Assembly (NCBI RefSeq): GCF_905207935.1
Contig: NZ_CAJLNI010000002.1
Span: forward strand, 1-54,523
Direction of reading: 5' to 3'
Source: an uncultured Haemophilus sp.
GTDB taxonomy: Bacteria > Pseudomonadota > Gammaproteobacteria > Enterobacterales > Pasteurellaceae
DNA length: 54,523 nt
Under the pieces are notes generated by a model. That model had not been told where the DNA came from, ran no database searches, and was given only the letters and a program-made list of their open reading frames with translations. A program made the position numbers and the translations under genes. Below are positions 1 to 7,565 of this stretch, piece after piece (the first letter of the stretch is position 1; the number at the start of each line of letters is the position of its first letter).

Positions 1-1
1 G

Positions 2-424
2 TTGATTAACTCTGCGGGCGAATTAGTGGGGATCAGCACGTTAAGTATTGGTAAAACAGCCAATGAAATTGCAGAAGGGTTAAATTTTGCGATTCCAATC
101 AGTATTGCTAATGATGTGTTGTATAAAATTATTCGCGATGGACGCGTGATTCGTGGTTATTTTGGGGTACAAAGTGAAATCACCGCTAACTCAAACGGTG
201 GTATCGTGATTACAGGCGTGACCGCCAATAGCCCTGCAGCGAAAGCGGGCATCCAAGTGGGGGATGTGATTTTACGTTTAAATAAACAAGATAACCTCTC
301 TATCCGTGAAATAATGCAAATTATTAGTGATACTAAACCGAATACAGAAGTCATCATCACAATTTCTCGATTAGGTAAAATGATTGATCTTCCCGTGATT
401 ATTGAAGAGTTGCCGTCTAATTAA
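2..424 (+). CDS. degS: DegS serine endoprotease, C-terminal part (5' truncated by window edge)
   Basis: Only the last 140 or so residues are present. They hold the end of the trypsin-like protease domain (after the expected catalytic GNSGG, which lies just outside the window) and one PDZ domain, seen as RDGRVIRGYFGVQ followed by GVTANSPAAKAGIQVGDVILRLN. DegS is the inner-membrane periplasmic protease that senses misfolded porins through its PDZ domain and starts RseA cleavage, releasing sigma-E. A single PDZ domain followed directly by the stop fits DegS better than DegP or DegQ, which have two. The stop is 9 bases before yfbR, so the two are probably cotranscribed. The start and catalytic residues cannot be judged here. 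Confidence 0.88.
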   Translation: MINSAGELVGISTLSIGKTANEIAEGLNFAIPISIANDVLYKIIRDGRVIRGYFGVQSEITANSNGGIVITGVTANSPAAKAGIQVGDVILRLNKQDNLSIREIMQIISDTKPNTEVIITISRLGKMIDLPVIIEELPSN

Positions 425-433
425 GGATATATT

Positions 434-1027
434 GTGGAAGTTAAAACCAGTCACTTTTTTGCCTGTTTAGATCGTCTTCGCTTAATTCAGCGTTGGTCAT
501 TGATGCGCAATATTGAAAAGGAAAACTTAGCAGAGCATAGTCTGCAAGTTGCCTTTGTGGCACAAGCTTTAGCCATTATTAAAAATCAATTTTTTGGTGG
601 GGAAGTCAATCCAGAGCGTATTGCGGTGATGGCGATGTATCATGATACCTCTGAAATCTTTACTGGTGATTTGCCGACCCCAATTAAATATTTCAACTCT
701 GAAATCACTCATGCTTATAAAGATATTGAAGCGGCTGCAGAATTGCATTTAATTAGTTTGCTCCCGACTGAATTGCAAGAGAGTTTTGCTCCATATTTAG
801 ATAGTGAGCAATTTAGCCCAGAAGAAAAGCATATAGTAAAACAAGCGGATTTGATTTGTGCGTATATTAAAGCTCAATTTGAATTAGAGCACGGTAACCA
901 TGAATTTAAAACAGCGAAGAAACGCTTAGAAAATTTAATGGAACAATGGCACAGCCAAGAAATGGATTATTTTTTACAAGTCTTTTTGCCAAGTTTTGGG
1001 CGCTCGATTGATGAGATTGCGTTATAA
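434..1027 (+). CDS. yfbR: 5'-deoxynucleotidase YfbR (HD-domain phosphohydrolase)
   Basis: A 197-residue HD-domain protein that removes phosphate from deoxynucleoside 5'-monophosphates. The metal-binding HD signature is visible: His in LAEHSLQVAF (about residues 32-41), then MYHDTSEIFTGDLPTPIKYFN (His-Asp pair, about 68-69), and a later acidic helix ending in Asp in KQADLICAY. Length matches the usual 199 or so residues. The start is GTG, chosen because it follows an AAGGAT ribosome-binding stretch at the end of degS and gives an N-terminus (SHFFACLDRLRLIQRW) like that of the family. It ends in a shared bidirectional terminator facing modE. Confidence 0.92.
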   Translation: MEVKTSHFFACLDRLRLIQRWSLMRNIEKENLAEHSLQVAFVAQALAIIKNQFFGGEVNPERIAVMAMYHDTSEIFTGDLPTPIKYFNSEITHAYKDIEAAAELHLISLLPTELQESFAPYLDSEQFSPEEKHIVKQADLICAYIKAQFELEHGNHEFKTAKKRLENLMEQWHSQEMDYFLQVFLPSFGRSIDEIAL

Positions 1028-1035
1028 GCGAAAAT

Positions 1036-1068
1036 AAAAAAGTGCGGTTAATTTTGACCGCACTTTTC
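1036..1068. terminator. Bidirectional terminator made of two inverted uptake signals
   Basis: AAGTGCGGT at 1040-1048 and ACCGCACTT at 1057-1065 form an 11-bp stem with a short AT-rich loop, flanked by A-run and T-run. It sits between the convergent genes yfbR and modE and can end transcription from both sides. Confidence 0.85.
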
Positions 1069-1078
1069 GTTTCTAGGA

Positions 1079-1849
1079 TTATTTCAATGTTGCCAAAATA
1101 ATCTGTTCTGGATCCACGTGTAACCACACATCTTGTCCCACTTTCCAACCATCTTTGCTATGAATGCTGGCACAAAATTCAATTGAGCTGTCCTTTAATT
1201 GCACAATGGTTTCTTCGTTTTCCATTGAAAGAATAGTCGCTTGGAAGAGGTTATTTTTTTCTTCTAATGGGGTGGCACTAATTTTCACCCAAGGGGCTTT
1301 AAACATGACCATCACTTCTTTTTCAGTAATGAGTCTGAGACGCTCAGCACTGCGCATTGTGATCGAAACATGTAATGGATGAGGCAAATCCTGAATATTT
1401 ACTGCAACAATGCAGCGGGAGTCTACAATATGTTGGCTTGCCACCTTACCGAAAAATTGATTGCGCGCGCTACTTTGTAAGGAGAATTTTGCCGTTGCTG
1501 AAAGTAGGCTGTTTAGCGGGATCGTCTCATCTTGCAGAATATGAAAGGCATGCTCTTGTGTTTGTTCGAGCAAATCATAAAGCTGCAGCAAACGCTCGGC
1601 ATAAGTGGTTAATGAGGTACCGCCCCCATTTTTCCCACCGATATTACGTTCTAAAAGCGGTTTGGGGCTGATTTTATTCATCGCTTCAAGGTGATCCCAA
1701 GCACTTTTATAGCTCACTTTAGCGTTTTTGGCTGCTTGGTTGATTGAGCCACATTCTTTAATTTCTTTTAAGAGGCGAACACGTTTTGGATCAATAAATA
1801 ATTCTTGATGAAGTTTGATCGTCAGTAAAATTTCAGTTTGTTTCATCAT
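1079..1849 (-). CDS. modE: ModE, molybdate-responsive transcriptional regulator
   Basis: 256 residues with the two-part ModE architecture. An N-terminal winged helix-turn-helix (about 1-115) contains GSINQAAKNAKVSYKSAWDHLEAMN and LLERNIGGKNGGGTSLTTYAERLL, typical of ModE and LysR-like helices. The C-terminal half carries two Mop/TOBE repeats (about 125-190 and 195-256; SARNQFFGKV, TMRSAERLRLITEKEV, ISATPLEEKNNLFQATIL) that bind molybdate. With molybdate bound, ModE represses mod genes and activates some molybdoenzyme genes. It is divergent from modABC with 134 bases between, the usual arrangement, so the gap should carry its operator. Near-normal length (262 residues in E. coli); no defect seen. 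Confidence 0.95.
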   Translation of the reverse strand: MMKQTEILLTIKLHQELFIDPKRVRLLKEIKECGSINQAAKNAKVSYKSAWDHLEAMNKISPKPLLERNIGGKNGGGTSLTTYAERLLQLYDLLEQTQEHAFHILQDETIPLNSLLSATAKFSLQSSARNQFFGKVASQHIVDSRCIVAVNIQDLPHPLHVSITMRSAERLRLITEKEVMVMFKAPWVKISATPLEEKNNLFQATILSMENEETIVQLKDSSIEFCASIHSKDGWKVGQDVWLHVDPEQIILATLK

Positions 1850-1933
1850 CTCCTCCTAATACACAATTCTGTTTATTTTACTTGATCTTTAAGTTTTTCT
1901 GTATGCTTATTTAAAAATTCAAGTTATAATTTA

Positions 1934-1965
1934 CCCGTAGTATATTTTTTTATATATAGTTTCAT
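1934..1965. promoter_or_regulatory. Candidate ModE operator/promoter region of modABC
   Basis: An AT-rich imperfect dyad, with GTAGTATAT on the left and ATATATAGTTTC on the right around a T-tract, lies about 20-50 bases before the modA ATG, just after a TATAAT-like hexamer (TTATAAT, near 1924). The known ModE site has TATATA half-sites separated by six bases, which this resembles but does not match exactly. Position and AT-richness are seen; ModE binding is inferred. Confidence 0.35.
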
Positions 1966-1983
1966 TTATATAGGAGATAAATA

Positions 1984-2745
1984 ATGAAATTAACTAAATT
2001 TGCAACCGCACTTTTAATTGCAGGCATGGGCGTATCTTTTGCTGCATCAGCAAAAGTGACTGTGTTTGCTGCAGCTTCAATGACTGATGCGTTAAAACAA
2101 ATTGCGGATCAATATCAAACTGAAAAGCCAAATAATACCGTGGTTTTCTCTTTTGCTTCTTCTTCCACCCTTGCAAAACAAGTTGAAGAAGGTGCACCAG
2201 CAGACTTATTTATTTCAGCTAGCAACAAATGGATGAAATATTTATCAGATAAGAATCTCACTGTAAAAGAAACTGAAAAAGTATTAGCAGGCAATGAATT
2301 AGTATTAATTGCGCCGGCTAAAAGTGCGGTTAATTCAGTGGATATTGCTAAAGGTGAATGGATTAAAGGCTTAAAAGATAGCTATTTATCTGTGGGTGAT
2401 CCTGCGCATGTTCCTGCAGGACAATATGCTGAAGAATCATTAACCAAATTAAATTTATGGGATCAAGTTAAAGATAAATTAGCGCGTGCGAAAGACGTGC
2501 GTGGTGCGTTAGCCTTAGTTGAACGCGCTGAAGCGCCTTACGGTATTGTGTATAGCACTGATGCGAAAGTGAGTAAAGACGTGAAAGCAGTAGGTGTATT
2601 CCCGAAAGACAGTTATAAACCGGTTGAATATCCCGTTGCGATTTTAAAAGATCATGACAATGCTGATACCCGTGATTTCCTTAATTACTTAGAATCGAGC
2701 GCAGCGAAAAAAATATTTGTTGAATATGGTTTCTCTGTGAAATAA
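1984..2745 (+). CDS. modA: ModA, periplasmic molybdate-binding protein
   Basis: 253 residues: Sec signal peptide (about 1-23, cut after ...SFAASA), then a type II periplasmic binding protein. Family motifs are clear: KVTVFAAASMTDAL at the mature N-terminus, VFSFASSSTLAKQVEEGAPADLFISAS (oxyanion-binding Ser residues) and RAEAPYGIVYSTDA. It delivers molybdate to ModBC. A strong AGGAGA precedes the ATG. An uptake signal at 2005-2013 lies inside the signal-peptide codons and a second at 2322-2330 inside the mature part. A stable hairpin follows the stop, which should favour more modA than modBC mRNA. Confidence 0.96.
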   Translation: MKLTKFATALLIAGMGVSFAASAKVTVFAAASMTDALKQIADQYQTEKPNNTVVFSFASSSTLAKQVEEGAPADLFISASNKWMKYLSDKNLTVKETEKVLAGNELVLIAPAKSAVNSVDIAKGEWIKGLKDSYLSVGDPAHVPAGQYAEESLTKLNLWDQVKDKLARAKDVRGALALVERAEAPYGIVYSTDAKVSKDVKAVGVFPKDSYKPVEYPVAILKDHDNADTRDFLNYLESSAAKKIFVEYGFSVK

Positions 2746-2765
2746 TGAGCTCAGACTTTATAAAG

Positions 2766-2790
2766 AAAGGACAGGAAACTGTCCTTTTTA
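2766..2790 (+). terminator. Stem-loop between modA and modB (probable partial terminator)
   Basis: A perfect 9-bp stem, AAAGGACAG / CTGTCCTTT, closed by a GAAA tetraloop and followed by TTATTA. Such hairpins after a binding-protein gene usually reduce read-through to the membrane components or protect the upstream mRNA 3' end. Confidence 0.7.
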
Positions 2791-2839
2791 TTATCTCTAA
2801 AGAAATTTCGTCATATCGATATATACACAAGGAAATATT

Positions 2840-3556
2840 TTGCTCTCTTGGTTTCAATTAAGCCCGATGGAATGGGATGCGATTCACTTAAGCATGAGTG
2901 TCGCATTGAGTTCTATGCTTTGGAGTTTGCCCTTCGCAATTTTTATTGCTTGGTTACTGGCTCGTAAGGAATTTTACGGTAAGTCTTTGATTACCGGAAT
3001 TATTCATCTACCTTTAGTGTTACCGCCGGTGGTTATCGGTTATTTATTATTAGTCGCCATGGGGCGTAACGGTTTTATCGGTAAGTATTTATATCAATGG
3101 TTTGGCTTATCCTTCGGCTTTAGCTGGAAGGGGGCAGTATTAGCTTCAGCGGTGGTGGCATTTCCATTGGTCGTACGAGCGATACGTCTTTCCTTAGAAA
3201 GCATTGATTTTAAATTAGAGCAAGCTGCACAAACGCTTGGCGCTTCGCCTTGGCGAGTCTTTTTTACGATTACATTGCCCCTTTCTCTACCTGGTGTATT
3301 AGCAGGTTTAGTATTAGGTTTTGCACGCTCTTTAGGGGAGTTTGGTGCGACGATTACTTTCGTTTCCAATATTGCGGGAGAGACCCAAACCATTCCTTTA
3401 GCGATGTATTCATTCATCCAAACACCAGGCGCAGAAGCACAAACAGCACGCCTTTGTTTGTTTGCGGTGATCCTTTCATTAATTTCTTTATTGCTTTCCG
3501 AAGCATTGAGCAAACGGATGCAGAAAAAATTGGGGCAGGGCGATGCTACACATTAA
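2840..3556 (+). CDS. modB: ModB, molybdate ABC transporter permease
   Basis: 238 residues with about five membrane segments and the permease EAA loop for contact with the ATPase: QAAQTLGASPWRVFFTITLPLSLPGVLAG (about residues 132-160). The start is TTG, chosen because it follows AAGGAAATA and gives the normal N-terminus (LSWFQLSPMEWDAIHLSMSV); no in-frame ATG lies closer to the ribosome-binding site. The 3' end overlaps modC by 14 bases, so translation is probably coupled. It forms the inner-membrane channel of the ModABC importer. Confidence 0.94.
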   Translation: MLSWFQLSPMEWDAIHLSMSVALSSMLWSLPFAIFIAWLLARKEFYGKSLITGIIHLPLVLPPVVIGYLLLVAMGRNGFIGKYLYQWFGLSFGFSWKGAVLASAVVAFPLVVRAIRLSLESIDFKLEQAAQTLGASPWRVFFTITLPLSLPGVLAGLVLGFARSLGEFGATITFVSNIAGETQTIPLAMYSFIQTPGAEAQTARLCLFAVILSLISLLLSEALSKRMQKKLGQGDATH

Positions 3557-4598
3557 TGTACAACAACAATTAGGTCGCCTGACCTTACGTGCGGATCTGC
3601 AATTGCCAACTCAAGGTGTGACGGCTATTTTTGGTTTGTCGGGTTCGGGTAAAACCTCATTGATTAATTTGGTGAGTGGTTTAACTCATCCCGATCAAGG
3701 ATTTATTCGTTTAAATGACCGCACTTTGGTGAATGTGGAGAACGGTGAGAATCTTCCCGTACATCAGCGTAAAATAGGCTATGTATTCCAAGATGCCCGT
3801 TTATTTCCGCATTACAACGTCAAAGGCAATTTACGTTATGGCATGAAGAATGTCAGCCGTGAAGACTTTGACTATATCGTTCAGCTACTTGGTATTGAAC
3901 CGTTACTCAAACGCTATCCACTTACTTTATCGGGTGGCGAAAAACAACGTGTGGCGATTGGGCGAGCCTTATTAACGGATCCTGATATTTTGTTAATGGA
4001 TGAACCACTTTCAGCTTTAGATGTGCCTCGCAAACGTGAGCTTATGCAATATCTGGAAAGTCTATCCAAAGAAATTAATGTGCCGATTTTATATGTGACG
4101 CACAGTTTGGACGAATTATTACGTTTGGCCGATCGCGTTGTGCTGATGGAAAACGGTAAAGTGAAAGCCTATGACACCTTAGAAAATGTGTGGAATAGTC
4201 CGTTATTTGCCCCTTGGAAAGGCGAATCGGAACAGAGTAGTGTGTTGGCGTTGCCAGTATATTTACATAATCCAACCTATAAAATGACCGCTCTTTCTTT
4301 GGGTGAACAACAGCTTTGGATTAATGAAGTACATCATCAAGCGAATGAAAAAGTACGCGTCTGTATTTATAGTTCCGATGTGTCACTCACACTCAGCAAG
4401 CCAGAGCAAACGAGTATTCGTAATATCTTACAAGGGCAAATTGTACAAATCGTTCCGCAAGAGAATCGCATTGACATTGCGGTGTTGGTGGAAGGGCATA
4501 AGGTTTGGGCAAGTATCAGTAAATGGGCGTTTAATGAATTGCATTTTGCTCAAGGCATGGATGTTTATGTACAAATAAAAGCCATTTCTGTCGTCTAA
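3543..4598 (+). CDS. modC: ModC, molybdate ABC transporter ATPase
   Basis: 351 residues. The ATPase domain shows Walker A GLSGSGKTS (about 31-39), Q-loop in GYVFQDARLFPHYNV, signature LSGGEKQRVAIGRALL, Walker B ILLMDEPLSALD and the H-loop VTHSLDE. The last 65 or so residues form a molybdate-binding Mop/TOBE domain (SIRNILQGQIVQIVPQENRIDIAVLVEG), which regulates transport in this family. It overlaps the end of modB and is followed by a strong terminator, so modABC ends here. Confidence 0.96.
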   Translation: MLHINVQQQLGRLTLRADLQLPTQGVTAIFGLSGSGKTSLINLVSGLTHPDQGFIRLNDRTLVNVENGENLPVHQRKIGYVFQDARLFPHYNVKGNLRYGMKNVSREDFDYIVQLLGIEPLLKRYPLTLSGGEKQRVAIGRALLTDPDILLMDEPLSALDVPRKRELMQYLESLSKEINVPILYVTHSLDELLRLADRVVLMENGKVKAYDTLENVWNSPLFAPWKGESEQSSVLALPVYLHNPTYKMTALSLGEQQLWINEVHHQANEKVRVCIYSSDVSLTLSKPEQTSIRNILQGQIVQIVPQENRIDIAVLVEGHKVWASISKWAFNELHFAQGMDVYVQIKAISVV

Positions 4599-4622
4599 CA
4601 ATCACTCTCTTTTCAATCTGAG

Positions 4623-4650
4623 AAAGGGATAAAATCGTTTATCCCTTTTA
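4623..4650 (+). terminator. modABC terminator
   Basis: Perfect 11-bp stem AAAGGGATAAA / TTTATCCCTTT with an ATCG loop, followed by a T. It sits 25 bases after the modC stop. Confidence 0.85.
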
Positions 4651-4747
4651 AATTCAATTTAGTTATATCTCATTCCTAAAAAACATTTTATTTCCGTTAA
4701 TAAAAACCATTAAATAGACTTACTTATCAACTTCTTAAGGAACAAAA

Positions 4748-6076
4748 ATGTTATTTCTTACTTTAGTGCTTTTTGTTGCTGTGCTTTTAGGGCTTAATTA
4801 TCTCTATCGTAGCACGCAAAAATTAGGTCAAACGGTATTTGTTGGTTTGTTATTAGGGCTTGTAGGCGGTGCATTGCTACAATCCTTAGGTGAGCAAGAA
4901 ACCCTGAAAACAGCCTTAGATTGGATCAATTTAGTGGGCGGCGGTTATGTTCGCTTACTCCAAATGATTGTAATGCCGTTGGTGTTTGTATCGATCCTTT
5001 CTGCGATTACACGTTTAAATCAAGCCGGCTCATTAGGCAAAATCAGTTTTAGCGTACTTTCTGTGCTTTTAGTCACCACCGCTATCGCCGCATTAATCGG
5101 TATCATTATGGTACAAGTATTTGGTTTAACTGCAGAAGGCTTAGTGGCAGGTGAGCGTGAGTTAGCGGCACAGGTGAAAGTTGTAGGACGAGTTGATCAA
5201 GTCAGCAACCTTTCCATTCCTGCGATGTTGATTTCCTTTATTCCTAAAAATCCATTTGCAGAATTAACCGGAGCAAATCCAACTTCGATTATCAGTACTG
5301 TGATTTTCTCTGCATTTTTAGGTGTAGCAGCATTAAGTTTACGTAAAGAAGATCAATCACTTGGTGATCGTATTGCACAAGGGGTTGATACATTAAATAA
5401 ATTAGTCATGCGTTTAGTGCGCTTCGTCATCCGTTTAACCCCTTACGGTGTGTTCGCGTTAATGATTAAAATGGCGGCTACATCAAAATGGGAAGATATT
5501 CTGAACTTAGGTAGCTTTATTGTTGCGTCTTATATTGCGATTATCTTGATGTTTATTGTGCATGGTGTGTTACTTGGTTTATCTGGTATTAACCCAATTA
5601 CTTACTTCAAAAAAGCATTGCCAACATTGAGTTTCGCCTTTACCTCTCGTTCAAGTGCGGCGAGTATTCCGTTAAACATTGAAACTCAAACAGATAAACT
5701 GGGTAATAATCCTGTTGTAGCAAACTTTTCAGCCACCTTTGGGGCAACAATCGGACAGAATGGTTGTGCGGGGATTTATCCTGCGATGTTAGCGGTAATG
5801 GTGGCACCAACAGTAGGCGTTGATCCATTTACGGTGAGCTATATTGCAACATTAGTATTAGTGGTAGCGATTTCCTCGTTCGGTATTGCCGGAGTAGGTG
5901 GTGGCGCAACCTTTGCTGCGATTGTGGTGTTATCGACTTTAAATCTACCGTTAGAATTAGTGGGTTTATTGATTTCAATTGAGCCATTAATTGATATGGG
6001 ACGAACTGCACTGAATGTGAATGGTGCGATGACAGCCGGAACATTGTCCAACAAATGGTTAAATCTTAAAGAATAA
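4748..6076 (+). CDS. tcyP: L-cystine symporter of the dicarboxylate/cation symporter family (TcyP/YdjN-like)
   Basis: 442 residues with multiple membrane helices and the family hallmarks: the serine-rich re-entrant loop AFTSRSSAASIPLNIETQ (about residues 297-314), NFSATFGATIGQNGCAGIYPAM, and GIAGVGGGATFAAIVVLSTLNLPLELVGLL. The N-terminal half (LVGGGYVRLLQMIVMPLVFVSILSAI) is close to my memory of the cystine importer TcyP, rather than glutamate (GltP) or serine (SstT) carriers. Good ribosome-binding site AAGGAACAAAA before ATG. Single gene with its own terminators. Cystine specificity is by family resemblance only; a general glutamate/aspartate symporter label is the alternative. Confidence 0.82.
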   Translation: MLFLTLVLFVAVLLGLNYLYRSTQKLGQTVFVGLLLGLVGGALLQSLGEQETLKTALDWINLVGGGYVRLLQMIVMPLVFVSILSAITRLNQAGSLGKISFSVLSVLLVTTAIAALIGIIMVQVFGLTAEGLVAGERELAAQVKVVGRVDQVSNLSIPAMLISFIPKNPFAELTGANPTSIISTVIFSAFLGVAALSLRKEDQSLGDRIAQGVDTLNKLVMRLVRFVIRLTPYGVFALMIKMAATSKWEDILNLGSFIVASYIAIILMFIVHGVLLGLSGINPITYFKKALPTLSFAFTSRSSAASIPLNIETQTDKLGNNPVVANFSATFGATIGQNGCAGIYPAMLAVMVAPTVGVDPFTVSYIATLVLVVAISSFGIAGVGGGATFAAIVVLSTLNLPLELVGLLISIEPLIDMGRTALNVNGAMTAGTLSNKWLNLKE

Positions 6077-6083
6077 TAGAGAG

Positions 6084-6115
6084 AAAAAGGGCCTAGTGGA
6101 TAGGTCCTTTTTTAT
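6084..6115 (+). terminator. tcyP terminator
   Basis: 12-bp stem AAAAAGGGCCTA / TAGGTCCTTTTT (one G-T pair), loop GTGGA, running into a T-tract, 8 bases after the tcyP stop. Confidence 0.85.
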
Positions 6116-6122
6116 CAATAAA

Positions 6123-6169
6123 AAAAGTGCGGTCAATTTCAAAACAGTTTTAAAATTGACCGCACTTTC
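6123..6169. terminator. Long uptake-signal hairpin between tcyP and dnaJ
   Basis: AAGTGCGGTCAATTT (6125-6139) pairs perfectly with AAATTGACCGCACTT (6153-6167), a 15-bp stem with a 13-base loop. It lies just after the dnaJ stop on the minus strand and follows the tcyP terminator, so it mainly serves dnaJ. Confidence 0.8.
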
Positions 6170-6178
6170 TGTTTAGGA

Positions 6179-7315
6179 TTACTTACCTAAGTTATCAAAG
6201 AATTTCTTCACACCGTCTAAAAAGCTTGAAGATTTCGGGCTATGAGATTTTTGCCCTTTCAAACTTTCTTCCAGTTTTTCTAATAATTCTTTTTGTTCTT
6301 TATTTAAGTTCACCGGTGTTTCAATCACCACGCGGCAAATAAGATCGCCTGCGTAGCTGCTACGTGTAGAGGTCACCCCTTTACCACGCATACGGAACAG
6401 TTTGCCTGTTTGGGTTTCCGCAGGAATTTTGAGTTTCACTTTACCGTCTAAGGTTGGAACTTCAATTTCACCCCCTAACGCTGCCATTGAGAAACTGATT
6501 GGCACTTCGCAGTAGAGGTTGTTTCCATCACGTTCAAAGATATGATGTTCTTTAACGTGAATCACCACATATAAATCGCCTGCTGGCGCGCCATTTTCGC
6601 CTGCCGCACCTTCGCCACTTAAACGTAATTGGTTGCCGGTATCCACACCTGCTGGAATTTTAACGGACAGGTTTTTCTTCTTGTGAACACGACCTTCGCC
6701 ATGGCAGCTTTTACATGGTTTTTCAATTTTCTTACCAGAACCATGACAAGTAGGACAAACCGCTTCAGTTACGAAGAAACCTTGTTGACGACGAACACGA
6801 CCAGAACCATGACAGCTTGGACATGTTTCAACTTTTGATCCTTTTTCTGCACCAGAGCCATCACAGCTATCACAGTGAGCAAGCGTGTTGATTTGGATGT
6901 CTTTGGTTGTACCTTTTACGGCTTCTTCTAACGTAATTTGGATGTCATAACGTAAATCTTCACCACGCACTACACGTTGACGGCCACGTCCGCCACCGCC
7001 GAAGATATCGCCGAACATATCACCAAAAATATCACCGAAATCAGCGCCGCTGAATCCGCCACCGAAGCCACCGCCTCCCATGCCACCTTGTTCGAAGGCT
7101 GCGTGACCGTATTGATCGTAAGCCGCACGTTTTTCTTTATCGCTTAAGATTTCATAGGCTTCTTGGATTTCTTTAAATTTTTCTTCTTTGGCTTTATCAC
7201 CTTTGGTTCTATCAGGGTGATATTGCATGGCGAGTTTTTTGTAAGCACGTTTAATTGCTTTTTCATCTGCGCCACGTTCAACACCAAGAACGTCGTAATA
7301 ATCTTTCTTTGCCAT
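6179..7315 (-). CDS. dnaJ: DnaJ, Hsp40 co-chaperone
   Basis: 378 residues, normal length, with all DnaJ parts in order: J domain with His33-Pro34-Asp35 (QYHPDRTKGD); glycine/phenylalanine-rich linker (about 76-108, GGMGGGGFGGGF...); four CxxCxGxG zinc repeats (CDSCDGSG, CPSCHGSG, CPTCHGSG, CKSCHGEG, about 145-205); and the C-terminal substrate-binding domains. It stimulates DnaK ATPase and delivers unfolded proteins. Unusually it is not directly behind dnaK: metY lies between them, each in the same orientation. The ribosome-binding site is weak (GGAAAACG about 10 bases upstream). Confidence 0.97.
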   Translation of the reverse strand: MAKKDYYDVLGVERGADEKAIKRAYKKLAMQYHPDRTKGDKAKEEKFKEIQEAYEILSDKEKRAAYDQYGHAAFEQGGMGGGGFGGGFSGADFGDIFGDMFGDIFGGGGRGRQRVVRGEDLRYDIQITLEEAVKGTTKDIQINTLAHCDSCDGSGAEKGSKVETCPSCHGSGRVRRQQGFFVTEAVCPTCHGSGKKIEKPCKSCHGEGRVHKKKNLSVKIPAGVDTGNQLRLSGEGAAGENGAPAGDLYVVIHVKEHHIFERDGNNLYCEVPISFSMAALGGEIEVPTLDGKVKLKIPAETQTGKLFRMRGKGVTSTRSSYAGDLICRVVIETPVNLNKEQKELLEKLEESLKGQKSHSPKSSSFLDGVKKFFDNLGK

Positions 7316-7407
7316 AATGTTTTCGTTTTCCGTTTAAAAATATAAATTTAAAAAATTTTATTTTGTTATTGTGTGGTACTGCATAACAACATACCTAACA
7401 ATAAAAA

Positions 7408-7434
7408 TGATGCCGAAGGCAGAAATATCAAGGG
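7408..7434 (-). promoter_or_regulatory. Candidate heat-shock (sigma-32) promoter for dnaJ
   Basis: Reading the minus strand, CCCTTGATA (plus 7426-7434) resembles the sigma-32 -35 box CCCTTGAAA, and CGGCATCA (plus 7408-7415) partly resembles the CCCCAT -10 box. The spacing is about two bases shorter than ideal, and the -10 part can also form a small hairpin (TGCC GAA GGCA). The case rests on the -35 match and on dnaJ needing its own promoter behind metY. Confidence 0.35.
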
Positions 7435-7456
7435 TAAATACGTTAATTTATACTTG

Positions 7457-7497
7457 TTTTTGTTTGCTTACTATTAAGATAAGTAAACAAATAAAAA
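7457..7497. repeat. Imperfect inverted repeat in the dnaJ-metY gap
   Basis: TTTTTGTTTGCTTACT (7457-7472) and AGTAAACAAATAAAAA (7482-7497) match as 14 of 16 pairs around a 9-base centre. Role unknown: it could be an operator or a weak hairpin in the mRNA that runs from metY toward dnaJ. Confidence 0.5.
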
Positions 7498-7537
7498 TAA
7501 GCGATAAGCTGAACGCTTTTATCTCTCTATGTAAACT

Positions 7538-7556
7538 GGCAGGCAATTTGCCTGCC
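7538..7556 (-). terminator. Hairpin after metY
   Basis: GGCAGGCAA and TTGCCTGCC form a near-perfect palindrome 10 bases after the metY stop on the minus strand. The following bases (AGTTTACAT on the minus strand) lack a real T-run, so it may be a leaky terminator that lets some mRNA continue into dnaJ. Confidence 0.55.
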
Positions 7557-7565
7557 TTATAATAC

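Noticed and set aside
3094..3513. Long minus-strand frame opposite modB
   Set aside because: Shadow of a well-supported permease gene; no ribosome-binding site or family likeness.
7371..7562. 63-codon open frame in the dnaJ-metY gap
   Set aside because: It runs across the inverted repeat and terminator hairpin, lacks a ribosome-binding site and has no family features.
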